A stretch of 8,416 nt of DNA from positions 1 to 8,416 of the forward strand of contig JAYEJQ010000067.1 of NCBI GenBank assembly GCA_034660735.1, in the 5' to 3' direction. A program made the translations under genes and the position numbers. Positions 1 to 6,231 of the stretch are shown here, piece after piece (the first letter of the stretch is position 1; the number at the start of each line of letters is the position of its first letter). The DNA comes from JAGLTA01 sp034660735 (GTDB lineage: Bacteria; Patescibacteriota; Patescibacteriia; JAACEG01). The notes beneath the pieces are model-generated. The model made no database searches, was not told the origin of the DNA, and was given only the letters and a program-made list of their open reading frames with translations.

Positions 1-214
1 CAAGATTTTTCAACTTATTTAAAAAATTATTCTGTTTTAAATTATCTCCAACTTTTCCTGAATAAAAGTATATCTTTTCTAAATTAATTTCTCTTTCTAA
101 ATATTTCTTAAACTTTTTATAATCTACTTTCCATTTTAATGTTTGCTGTGAATAAAAAATATTAGATGCGTCTATAAAAACATAAGTTTTGCCCTTGATA
201 AATTTTGAAATCAT
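1..214 (-). CDS. NYN-domain (PIN-like) ribonuclease, N-terminal part, runs off the window
   Basis: The first 71 residues of a protein are visible; the rest lies beyond position 1. After a short basic start, the stretch TYVFIDASNIFYSQ (about residues 10-23) is the first beta strand and acidic motif of NYN/PIN-like nucleases, with Asp15 and Asn18 as likely metal-site residues. WKVDYKKFKKYL follows, then a second strand, KIYFYSG (about residues 48-54), where this family usually has YY/FYSG. NYN proteins are known or predicted metal-dependent RNases acting on structured RNA in the cytoplasm; the substrate here is unknown. The ATG at 214-212 is chosen because an AAAGGA Shine-Dalgarno (223-228) lies 8 nt upstream. 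The gene is 86 nt downstream of the broken AAA ATPase on the same strand, in the place where atpD would usually be found. Confidence 0.82.
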   Translation of the reverse strand, partial: MISKFIKGKTYVFIDASNIFYSQQTLKWKVDYKKFKKYLEREINLEKIYFYSGKVGDNLKQNNFLNKLKNL

Positions 215-300
215 AACTTTAATCCTTTTTAAAACAACGGAATAAATAATCTATCTTTTTCATTATCATACTTTAAACTATTCTATAAATAAAAGCAATA

Positions 301-1556
301 CTATATTTGGTCTTTAGTAATGAAATCTGATATAAAACGATAATCAATATATTTAATTAAACTATCTTGACAGTTAAACTCTAAATTAACAACCGATGCT
401 TTCTTAACATTTTTTTCTCGCTCCATAAAATTTTGTAAAACCCTGTTATCAATCTGTTTGGTTAATTTTTTATATTTCGCTTCCATTAATATAATTTTTG
501 TTTTTTCTTCAATTATAAAATCAATTTCCGTTTTACTAATAGAACGATAAAAAAATATCCTATTTTTTGATTTATTTTTTAATTCTAAAAAAACAAGATT
601 TTCAAACATACTTCCAATATCTTGCCTGCTTGTTAAATCTAAAAAATTTCCTAAAATAGCATTTCTAATTCCTAAATCAAAAAAATAAATTTTAGGCATT
701 TTAGTAACTTGCGTTCTTATATTTTTTCTAAAAGGCAAGATTTTATCTAAAACAAATGTAAATTCTAAAAGATCTAAATATTTTTCAATATTTCTTCGTG
801 AAATTCCAATAGTATTACTAAGTTCATTTATATTTAATAAATTTCCAATTTGAAAAGCTAAAATTTTTATCAAACTGTTAAAATGATAAATATTTTCAAT
901 TTTGCCTATTGCTCTAATATCTTTATTTATATAAGTTCCGATATATTCGTATAACATTTTTTCCTTTAAATTTTTATTTTTCTGTAAAGTGACTGCTGGC
1001 ATTCCTCCGTAAATCAAATATTCGTTTAAATTATCATCAAATTTTTTTTTAATGTCTAATGGCAATTCTTTCTTTTTTAAATAATCTATATGAAAAAAAT
1101 TTTTAAAATTTAAAAATTCTTCAAAATCTAAAGGATTGATTAAAAATGACACTTTGCGTCCAACTAAAGAATCCTGAAATTTTGTTTTTAATTCTAAACT
1201 GGACGAACCTGTTGTGATAATTTTTATTTTTTCAGCATATTTATCATAAAGATGTTTTAAAAAATTTGAAGGATTATCTAAATACTGAATTTCGTCTATC
1301 AAAAAATAATTTTTTTTGTGTTAATAACATATTTAAAAATATTTTCAGGGTCGCTATTTAAAGTGTTTAAAATTTTTATTTCTTCCAAATTAAGATAAAA
1401 AATCTGTTCTTTCTTAATTTTTTTTCGAATTAATTCTTTTTCTAATAATTTTAAAAGCGATGTTTTCCCTACTTGACGCGGACCATTTAAAATAATAATT
1501 TCTTTTTCAGAAAGCCAATTTTTAATCTCTTTAATTATTTTTCGCTGATAAAGCAT
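301..1556 (-). pseudogene. DUF4143-type AAA ATPase split by a -1 frameshift
   Basis: Two frames together make a normal member of the AAA_14 plus DUF4143 ATPase family. The first, from ATG at 1556, carries Walker A GPRQVGKTSLL (residues 25-35) and stops at TGA 1301-1299. The second continues at Walker B (LIDEIQYLD), then GSSSLEL (sensor region), GGMPA, a winged-helix-like segment and the C-terminal nuclease-like DUF4143 part with TEIDFIIE and EAKYKK. Joining them at the A8 run (1310-1317) by a one-base back-shift gives NTKKNYFLIDEIQ, exactly the family pattern, and about 418 residues, the usual size. The break could be a real mutation, a homopolymer sequencing error, or a site rescued by slippage (A AAA AAA is in the right phase). 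These ATPases are common in CPR and archaeal genomes; their function is poorly known. The gene starts 96 nt after atpG. Confidence 0.88.
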
Positions 1557-1585
1557 ATCTTTATAATAAAATATTAAAACTTATA

Positions 1586-1618
1586 TGATAATTTTAACAC
1601 AAAGTGTTAAAATTATCA
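1586..1618. repeat. Perfect 15-bp-stem palindrome between atpG and the AAA ATPase gene
   Basis: Arms 1586-1600 and 1604-1618 are exact reverse complements around a 3-nt loop (AAA on the plus strand, TTT on the minus). The core is TTAACAC-AAA-GTGTTAA inside an AT-rich stem. It lies 34 nt past the atpG stop and 30 nt before the ATPase start. It could be a terminator or 3'-end stabiliser for the atp transcript, although no clean run of Ts follows on the minus strand, or an operator for the ATPase gene. Confidence 0.7.
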
Positions 1619-1652
1619 ATATCTTTTATTACAAAACCGAATAAACCTACGA

Positions 1653-2621
1653 TTATGTCGCTAACGCGTTTGCTCCTGCTGAAATCTCCGCAATCTCCGC
1701 CGTAATACTTGCCTGCCTTGCTTTATTATAAAAAAGCGTTAATTCTGAAACTAAATCTCCTGCTGCTTCGGTTGCCTGATGCATTGCTGACATTCGCGCA
1801 CTGTGTTCTGACGCATTGGATTCCAACAACGCTTGAAAAAGCTGGACTTCAATCAATCGCGGAATCATCTCATCTAAAACTTCTCTCGGACTTGGTTCAA
1901 AAGTGTATTCATACGCAACCTCTTCTGAACGCATATATTTTTTCTTTTTTTTGTCAACAAATTCTTTATTAATTCCAACGCGTGTGTCTTTTCCGACAAC
2001 ACCAAGATATTCATCTTCTATTTCAATGTCAATTGGTAAAAGTTGTTTAACTCTTGGAATCTGTTTTCCCGCATTTACAAAATCAGTATAAGCGACCATA
2101 ATCTTATCATATTTTTCGCTTAGATAATAATCTAAAACCATTTTTGCGATTGGCAAAACTTCTTTTACTTCGCTAATCATATCAAGTTTTGGAAATTCCG
2201 CAACAACATCATAATCGTAATACTGTTTTATAACAATTCCTTTTTTTCCGATTATTATAAATTCTGGCTTTTCTTTTCCTTTTTCAAAATGTTTTTCAAC
2301 GCTCTTATGCGCTTTGTTTATAATGGCAGCATTAAATCCTCCACACAATCCTCTGTTTGATGTTATTAAAATAATTCCGACTTTTTTAATCTTTTTTCGT
2401 TTGGCGAAAAACGGATGCGCTTTTTCATTCCCATTATTATTTGTCGCTTGCGATAAATTTAAAATCGTCTGCCAACTCAAATTAGCGTAAGTCCTTGTTT
2501 TTAACACAGCCTCAATAGCGCGACGCATTTTTGACGCAGCAACCATTTCCATCGCCTTAGTAATCTTTTTAGTGTTGCCAATGGATTTTATTCTGTTTTG
2601 TATGTCTCTTGTATTCGCCAT
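1653..2621 (-). CDS. atpG: F1Fo ATP synthase subunit gamma
   Basis: This is the central rotor shaft of F1, which turns inside the alpha3beta3 head and contacts the c-ring. The N-terminal helix signature IQNRIKSIGNTKKITKAMEM (residues 7-26) is canonical. The Rossmann-like middle begins with VGIILITSNRGLCGGFN (81-97), and the long C-terminal helix contains SEHSARMSAMHQATEAA. At 322 residues it is somewhat longer than the usual 285-300; the extra length is mainly in the middle, around the lysine-rich KKKKKYMRSEE segment. The frame is intact. No Shine-Dalgarno precedes ATG 2621-2619 (the upstream bases are TTATTTTAACTT). In most bacteria atpG follows atpA directly; here a decayed four-helix-bundle gene separates them, and atpD does not follow. 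Confidence 0.97.
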   Translation of the reverse strand: MANTRDIQNRIKSIGNTKKITKAMEMVAASKMRRAIEAVLKTRTYANLSWQTILNLSQATNNNGNEKAHPFFAKRKKIKKVGIILITSNRGLCGGFNAAIINKAHKSVEKHFEKGKEKPEFIIIGKKGIVIKQYYDYDVVAEFPKLDMISEVKEVLPIAKMVLDYYLSEKYDKIMVAYTDFVNAGKQIPRVKQLLPIDIEIEDEYLGVVGKDTRVGINKEFVDKKKKKYMRSEEVAYEYTFEPSPREVLDEMIPRLIEVQLFQALLESNASEHSARMSAMHQATEAAGDLVSELTLFYNKARQASITAEIAEISAGANALAT

Positions 2622-2655
2622 AAGTTAAAATAACGAAATAATAAAATAAAAAAAA

Positions 2656-3040
2656 TTATTGTTGTTTTTGCTTTTTTAAAAATCCTATATATCCATTTAT
2701 TACTTTTTCGGTTATTCTGCCTTCTTTATATATATTTTAAAATCATCTAAACTAATATATCTCTCATCTATCGCGACATATAATTGATCTAAAATTTCTA
2801 TCAACGAACCTCTGGCAATTCTGCAAAATTGAATATTTTCTTGAAAATTATAACGCCCATACCCCTCGCAATATTTGAATGAATGGAAATCGCGGCTCTT
2901 CTCATTTGACTTGTTAAACAATAGTTTTCTTTTTTTGGAAAATTATTTGAAATATTATATATTAATTTTCTAAATTTTCTAGCCAATTGCCATACTTTTA
3001 CATCTTCAAAACTATGATAATTATTATTTATAACTAACAT
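2656..3040 (-). pseudogene. Four-helix-bundle (23S rRNA intervening-sequence type) protein, two frameshifts
   Basis: Three frames in series spell one small four-helix-bundle protein. Frame 1 (from ATG 3040) gives YHSFEDVKVWQLARKF and LTSQMRRAAISIHSNIA. It breaks at about 2867-2869, where the family motif NIAEGYGR continues one frame back as EGYGRYNFQENIQF and RIARGSLIEILDQLYVA. A second break in a TATATATA run (about 2727-2735) moves the C-terminal helix, KEGRITEKVINGYIGFLKK, into the third frame, ending at TAA 2658-2656. The repaired protein would be about 127 residues, typical of the family. These proteins were first seen inside 23S rRNA intervening sequences and are widespread as stand-alone genes of unknown role. 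It lies 13 nt after atpA and 34 nt before atpG. Two separate breaks suggest real decay rather than one sequencing error. Confidence 0.88.
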
Positions 3041-3053
3041 TCATATTATTCTA

Positions 3054-4634
3054 TTATTTTGTTATTTCTAAAGTACTTTTATAATCCTCAACTAACTTAT
3101 TAATTTTCTCTTCTAATTTTTCATTCAAATCTCCTTTTTCCGAAATCTCTTTCAAAATATCTTCTCCGTTTATTTTCGCGTATTTGCTCAAACCGTTTTC
3201 AAATTCTAAAATTTTCTCAACAGGAACATTGTCTAAAAATCCAGAAGTAATCGCGTAAAAAATTAAAACTTGATTCGCGACAGAAACAGGCTGATATTGA
3301 TCCTGCTTAAATATTTCAACTAATCTTTTACCTCTTTCTAATTTAACTTTTGTCTCTTCATCTAAATCAGATCCGAATTGCGCGAATGCCGCTAATTCCC
3401 TATATTGAGCAGCTTCTAATCTTATCTTTCCAGCGACTTTTTTCATCGCTTTAATCTGCGCCGCGCTTCCTACACGAGACACTGATAACCCAGCGTTCAC
3501 AGCGGGTCTGTTTCCTTGATAGAATAAATCTGGCTCTAAATAAATTTGCCCGTCCGTGATTGAGATAACATTTGTTGGAATATAAGCCGACACGTCTCCT
3601 GATTGAGTTTCAATAATCGGCAACGCTGTAATTGATCCGCCTCCGCAATCTTTATTTAACTTACACGCTCTTTCTAATAATCTTGAATGCAAATAAAAAA
3701 CATCTCCCGGATAAGCTTCTCGTCCTGGCGGTCTTTTTAATAATAATGAAATCTCGCGATAAGCAACAGCATGCTTGCTTAAATCATCATAAATGATTAA
3801 AACGTCCTCGCCTTTGTCTAAAAAATATTCAGCCATAGCGCATCCAGAATAAGGCGCGATGTAAGATAACGCAGCTGGATCCGACGCCCCTGCCAGAACA
3901 ATTGTCGTGTATTCCATTGCGCCTCGTTCTTCTAATTTAGCGGCAATACTCGCAATTTTTGATTCTTTCTGCCCAATTGCGACATAAATGCATTTCATAT
4001 TCTGCCCTTTTTGGTTAATAATCGCGTCAATAGCAATCGCGGTCTTGCCAATCTGTCGGTCTCCTATAATTAGCTCTCTCTGACCCCTGCCGATCGGAAT
4101 CATTGCGTCAACCGCCTTAATTCCTGTCTGCGCAGGCTCAAAAACCGATTCGCGCGCCATTACGCCTGGAGCGATTTTCTCAATCGGATAATATTTAACT
4201 GCCTCAATTTCTCCTTTTCCATCAATAGGTTCTCCTAAAGAGTTCACAACTCGTCCAACAATATTTTCTCCGACAGGAACTTCTAAAATTCTTTTTAAGC
4301 ATCTTACTTCATCGCCTTCTTTTATTTTAGAACAGTCGCCCAAAATAATAACGCCAACGCTATCTTCCTCTAAATTTAAAGCAACACCATGTCGGACTTC
4401 AGATTTCGGATTTCGGATTTCGGATTTCGGACTATTTGATTTATCCTCAGTAGCCTTAGCGCAGGAAGAAAATTCAAGCATCTCTGACATCATCACATCT
4501 GAAAGCCCTGAAACGCGGGCGATGCCATCGCCGACTTCAATAACCTTGCCGACGGTTTGCTCTTTGATTTCTGTTTTAAATCCAGAAATCTGTTTTTTTA
4601 ATTGTTCAACAATAAAATCTTTTGTTATACTCAT
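3054..4634 (-). CDS. atpA: F1Fo ATP synthase subunit alpha (with a repeat-derived insert)
   Basis: This is the non-catalytic nucleotide-binding subunit of the F1 head. Visible landmarks are the N-terminal beta-barrel VGKVIEVGDGIARVSGL (28-44), Walker A GDRQIGKT (191-198), Walker B VLIIYDD (278-284), the P-loop partner segment KRPPGREAYPGDVFYLHSRL (300-319), and SVSRVGSAAQ (384-393) with the conserved arginine R387 that reaches the catalytic site. It has 526 residues, about 25 more than usual. The excess is a 26-residue insert at about 56-81, between EMLEF and HGVALNLEED, two segments that are adjacent in other alpha subunits. The frame is intact around it. There is no clear Shine-Dalgarno before ATG 4634. 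A palindromic TATAAT box at 4661-4670 may start an atpA transcript close to the gene, because an opposite-strand gene separates it from atpH. Confidence 0.98.
   Translation of the reverse strand: MSITKDFIVEQLKKQISGFKTEIKEQTVGKVIEVGDGIARVSGLSDVMMSEMLEFSSCAKATEDKSNSPKSEIRNPKSEVRHGVALNLEEDSVGVIILGDCSKIKEGDEVRCLKRILEVPVGENIVGRVVNSLGEPIDGKGEIEAVKYYPIEKIAPGVMARESVFEPAQTGIKAVDAMIPIGRGQRELIIGDRQIGKTAIAIDAIINQKGQNMKCIYVAIGQKESKIASIAAKLEERGAMEYTTIVLAGASDPAALSYIAPYSGCAMAEYFLDKGEDVLIIYDDLSKHAVAYREISLLLKRPPGREAYPGDVFYLHSRLLERACKLNKDCGGGSITALPIIETQSGDVSAYIPTNVISITDGQIYLEPDLFYQGNRPAVNAGLSVSRVGSAAQIKAMKKVAGKIRLEAAQYRELAAFAQFGSDLDEETKVKLERGKRLVEIFKQDQYQPVSVANQVLIFYAITSGFLDNVPVEKILEFENGLSKYAKINGEDILKEISEKGDLNEKLEEKINKLVEDYKSTLEITK
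4392..4469 (-). repeat. Repeat-derived in-frame insert within atpA
   Basis: This segment encodes SSCAKATEDKS followed by NSPKSEIRNPKSEVR. The second half is a 7-residue period (SEIRNPK) that comes directly from a 7-bp DNA repeat read through three frames. The first half, SCAKATEDKS, is a peptide I recall seeing in many unrelated proteins of CPR and other candidate-phylum genomes, as a translated dispersed repeat. It sits at a beta-barrel turn where other alpha subunits have a short loop, so it is probably exposed and tolerated. Confidence 0.8.
4402..4429. repeat. Four tandem copies of the 7-mer GATTTCG
   Basis: Exact copies lie at 4402-4408, 4409-4415, 4416-4422 and 4423-4429. Degenerate edges (GACTTCA before, GAC after) extend it slightly. 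Because 7 is not a multiple of 3, three copies equal 21 nt, or 7 codons, so the array encodes the heptapeptide SEIRNPK on the minus strand. Changes in copy number would keep the frame only in steps of three. Confidence 0.95.
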
Positions 4635-4640
4635 ATACTA

Positions 4641-4670
4641 TTGACTTAATTTAACTTATGATTATATAAT
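4641..4670 (+). promoter_or_regulatory. Sigma-70-type promoter for the 52-aa gene; -10 is palindromic and may be bidirectional
   Basis: TTGACT (4641-4646) and TATAAT (4665-4670) are separated by 18 bp, close to consensus. Initiation would be near 4677, about 27 nt before the plus-strand ATG at 4704. The sequence 4661-4670 (ATTATATAAT) is its own reverse complement, so it also gives TATAAT on the minus strand (4666-4661), which could start an atpA transcript near 4654. The minus-strand -35 is AT-rich and not convincing. Confidence 0.65.
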
Positions 4671-4688
4671 AAAAATAAAAATTTAAAA

Positions 4689-4695
4689 AAGGAGG
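4689..4695 (+). promoter_or_regulatory. Strong Shine-Dalgarno of the 52-aa gene
   Basis: AAGGAGG lies 8 nt before ATG 4704. It is a near-complete anti-16S match and fixes the start of the small plus-strand gene. It stands out because none of the atp genes in the window has a comparable site. Confidence 0.85.
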
Positions 4696-4703
4696 GTAAT
4701 AAA

Positions 4704-4862
4704 ATGAATAATTTTGTTTTTTTTATTTTTTTTGTTATTGTTTTGATTTTTTCTATAATATTCGCATCTCGTTCATGGAAGAAAATAAAAAAAATAAAAA
4801 AAGAGATGAAAAAAATAGAAAGAAAAATACGAAAACAAAAAAGAAAGGATGGGGAAAATTAA
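4704..4862 (+). CDS. 52-aa single-pass membrane peptide with a basic coiled-coil tail
   Basis: I do not recognise the family. ATG 4704 to TAA 4860-4862 encodes 52 residues. Residues 4-21 are an unbroken hydrophobic helix of Phe, Ile, Val and Leu. After RSWKK comes a very basic helix (more than a dozen Lys plus several Arg). Hydrophobic residues at I28, I31, M35, I38 and I42 give an exact 3-4 heptad spacing, so a short coiled coil is likely. The positive-inside rule puts the tail in the cytoplasm. Its own promoter, near-perfect Shine-Dalgarno and terminator make it a complete single-gene unit, and the only likely gene on the plus strand. It sits between atpH and atpA, facing away from atpA. 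It could be a small stalk-like accessory, a type I toxin-like peptide, or an unrelated membrane protein; nothing here decides which. Confidence 0.72.
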   Translation: MNNFVFFIFFVIVLIFSIIFASRSWKKIKKIKKEMKKIERKIRKQKRKDGEN

Positions 4863-4905
4863 ATCATAATATTTTTAATATTTTTTAAAAAAATATTATA
4901 ATTTC

Positions 4906-4940
4906 AAGACCTTGCGTTTGCGTGAGGTCTTTTTCTTTTT
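4906..4940 (+). terminator. Rho-independent terminator of the 52-aa gene
   Basis: AAGACCT (4906-4912) pairs exactly with AGGTCTT (4925-4931). The inner TGCG/CGTG adds four more pairs (two of them G-T) around a TTTG loop. TTTCTTTTT follows (4932-4940). The U tract lies on the plus side, so this ends the 52-aa transcript, 44 nt after its stop. It touches the last two bases of the convergent atpH gene. Confidence 0.85.
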
Positions 4941-5340
4941 ATCTCATCATTTCAATTTTTAATTCTCTTAATCTCATCCTTAAGCTTCCGTCCAAAACCT
5001 TATCTTTATATTTAATGATCAATCCGCCAAGAATATTTTTATCAATTTTCTGTTTTACTAAAACTTTTTTCACTCCAGACAATTTAGCAATATAACTGTT
5101 TAACAATTCAACGATTTCATTATCCAAATTTTTAGTGCTCACAACTTCCGTTTCAATAATGCCCTCTTCTTTATTCCATGTTTTACAAAATTCTTCTATT
5201 ACTTTGTCTAACTTGTTAATATCATTATTGCTTTGCAAAACTTTAACGAAATTTTCAATAACATTCTTAATTTCGCTTTCATCTTTTCCTTGAACAATTT
5301 GATACAAACTTTCCGCGTATTGTTTTAAGGTAATTTTCAT
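4939..5340 (-). CDS. atpH: F1Fo ATP synthase subunit delta (short form)
   Basis: This is the peripheral-stalk subunit that ties the b dimer to the top of the alpha3beta3 head (equivalent to mitochondrial OSCP). The C-terminal signature KNILGGLIIKYKDKVLDGSL (about 102-121), followed by RMRLRELK, is typical. The N-terminal part starts with the usual YAESLYQIV and is mostly helical. At 133 residues it is well short of the usual 170-180; the loss is in the N-terminal helical domain and linker, while both ends look complete. Similar short deltas are, as I recall, normal in CPR bacteria, so I do not call it truncated. The start ATG 5340 has no Shine-Dalgarno. Its position between atpF and atpA is canonical. 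The stop overlaps the end of the opposite-strand terminator by two bases. Confidence 0.9.
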   Translation of the reverse strand: MKITLKQYAESLYQIVQGKDESEIKNVIENFVKVLQSNNDINKLDKVIEEFCKTWNKEEGIIETEVVSTKNLDNEIVELLNSYIAKLSGVKKVLVKQKIDKNILGGLIIKYKDKVLDGSLRMRLRELKIEMMR

Positions 5341-5368
5341 AAATATTTATAGTTATAAAACAAAATAC

Positions 5369-5529
5369 TGTCACCCTGAATTTATTTCAGGGTCTATCAT
5401 TGATTATCGCCAAATTATAATCATACGAACAAATTTTAAATTTTTACTTTGTTCTTATTAAGTATAGTGTAGCGAACCACAAGCACAGATCCTGACCCCG
5501 CCGCTCGCGAGCAGCGGGGCAGGATGACA
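5369..5529. repeat. 161-bp hairpin-ended interspersed element, copy 1 (atpF-atpH spacer)
   Basis: The element begins TGTCACCCTGAATTTATTTC and ends CAGGATGACA, so its ends mirror each other (TGTCA...TGACA). The left end folds as ACCCTGAA-TTTAT-TTCAGGGT. The right end keeps the base ATCCTG...CAGGAT, but its tip is a long GC-rich hairpin (CCCCGC...GCGGGG around GCTCGCGAGC, about 5493-5521), sharply unlike the AT-rich surroundings. A related copy with perfect ends lies at 6780-6927. There is no coding capacity. It looks like a non-autonomous MITE- or REP-like element; no clear target duplication is seen. Confidence 0.82.
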
Positions 5530-5588
5530 ATAATAAAATTAAAATAACGATTTAAAAAATTCAAAAATTACCATAATAACATTTCTAA

Positions 5589-6077
5589 CTACTTAATTAT
5601 TTTCTTAATCAACTCCTTGTCTTTTTCGCTGTCAACTTTTTCCGCTAAAACTTTTTCAACAGACAGGACAACCAATTCCACCATCTCTTTTTTTAACTCA
5701 TTAGACATTTTTTCTTTTTCGTCTTTAATCTGTTCTTTTGCTTTTTGAATAACTCCAGCAACCTCTTCTTTCGATTTTTCAACTGTCGCATTTTTATTAT
5801 CTTCCGCTTTTTTTTGCGCTTGCTCTAAAATATCTCTCGCTTCTCTTTTAGATTTAATTATTTTTGCCTCGCATTTTTTATCAGCTGCCAACAATCTTTC
5901 TTCAATTTTCTTCGCATCTTTTAACCCTTTTTCAACGGTCTTTGTCCGTTCGTCCATCACTTTCATAATCGGCTTTAACGCAAACTTATAAAGCGCAAAA
6001 AAAACAATGGCAAAATTAACCATCTGCGCGATTAAAAGTTTCCAGTCTATATGAAAAGTTGAAATTATTGAATCCAT
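5589..6077 (-). CDS. atpF: F1Fo ATP synthase subunit b
   Basis: This peripheral-stalk subunit dimerises and holds the F1 head still against the rotor. It has 162 residues, normal for the family. A single N-terminal membrane helix, IDWKLLIAQMVNFAIVFFAL (about 10-29), is followed by the conserved YKFALKPIMKVMDERTKTVE, then a long charged coiled coil rich in Lys, Glu and Ala to about residue 140, and a short C-terminal helix that would bind delta. It ends with TAG. The ATG at 6077-6075 gives the usual short periplasmic lead; no Shine-Dalgarno is visible. It is separated from atpE by 154 bp containing two hairpins, and from atpH by a 248-bp spacer holding the 161-bp element. Confidence 0.96.
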   Translation of the reverse strand: MDSIISTFHIDWKLLIAQMVNFAIVFFALYKFALKPIMKVMDERTKTVEKGLKDAKKIEERLLAADKKCEAKIIKSKREARDILEQAQKKAEDNKNATVEKSKEEVAGVIQKAKEQIKDEKEKMSNELKKEMVELVVLSVEKVLAEKVDSEKDKELIKKIIK

Positions 6078-6130
6078 GAAAATAATTTTTTATTTTATAA
6101 TTTTTATAATTTTTAAACTTTTAAAAATTA

Positions 6131-6190
6131 CAAGATTAAAAATTAAAAAATTTAATAATCTTGCCGCTGCTCCAAGCCAAAATGGAGCAG
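6131..6190. repeat. Two tandem hairpins between atpE and atpF
   Basis: Hairpin one: CTGCTCCA (6167-6174) pairs with TGGAGCAG (6183-6190), 8 bp around an 8-nt loop. Hairpin two: CAAGATTA (6131-6138) pairs with TAATCTTG (6156-6163), with an AT-rich interior. In the minus-strand transcript the GC-richer hairpin comes first, about 42 nt after the atpE stop, and is followed by T-rich sequence. They could protect the atpE mRNA end or partly terminate transcription, which would favour the c subunit, needed in many copies per enzyme. There is no clean U tract, so full termination is unlikely. Confidence 0.6.
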
Positions 6191-6231
6191 TCCGCAAAAT
6201 CACTATTTATAATCCATAGTTTAGCGGCGAA

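Noticed and set aside
219..263. A possible 14-codon upstream ORF before the NYN gene, ending next to its Shine-Dalgarno
   Set aside because: Too short to support, no ribosome site of its own, and easily found by chance in AT-rich leader sequence.
1299..1301. In-frame TGA in the AAA ATPase as evidence for UGA recoded to glycine (as in Gracilibacteria/SR1)
   Set aside because: The family sequence continues in the -1 frame rather than through the TGA, a TAG codon follows directly in frame 0, and all atp frames read correctly with standard stops.
1709..2091. Two plus-strand ORFs of 87 and 62 codons
   Set aside because: They lie wholly inside atpG on the other strand, show no domain pattern, and have low-complexity composition typical of antisense shadows.
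4402..4429. Regular short repeats that might suggest a CRISPR-like array
   Set aside because: The 7-bp units are directly tandem with no spacers and lie inside a coding frame.
4939..5340. atpH as a truncated pseudogene because it is only 133 residues
   Set aside because: Both the N-terminal YAESLY start and the C-terminal GG...DKVLDGSL signature are present and the frame is open; short deltas fit this kind of genome.
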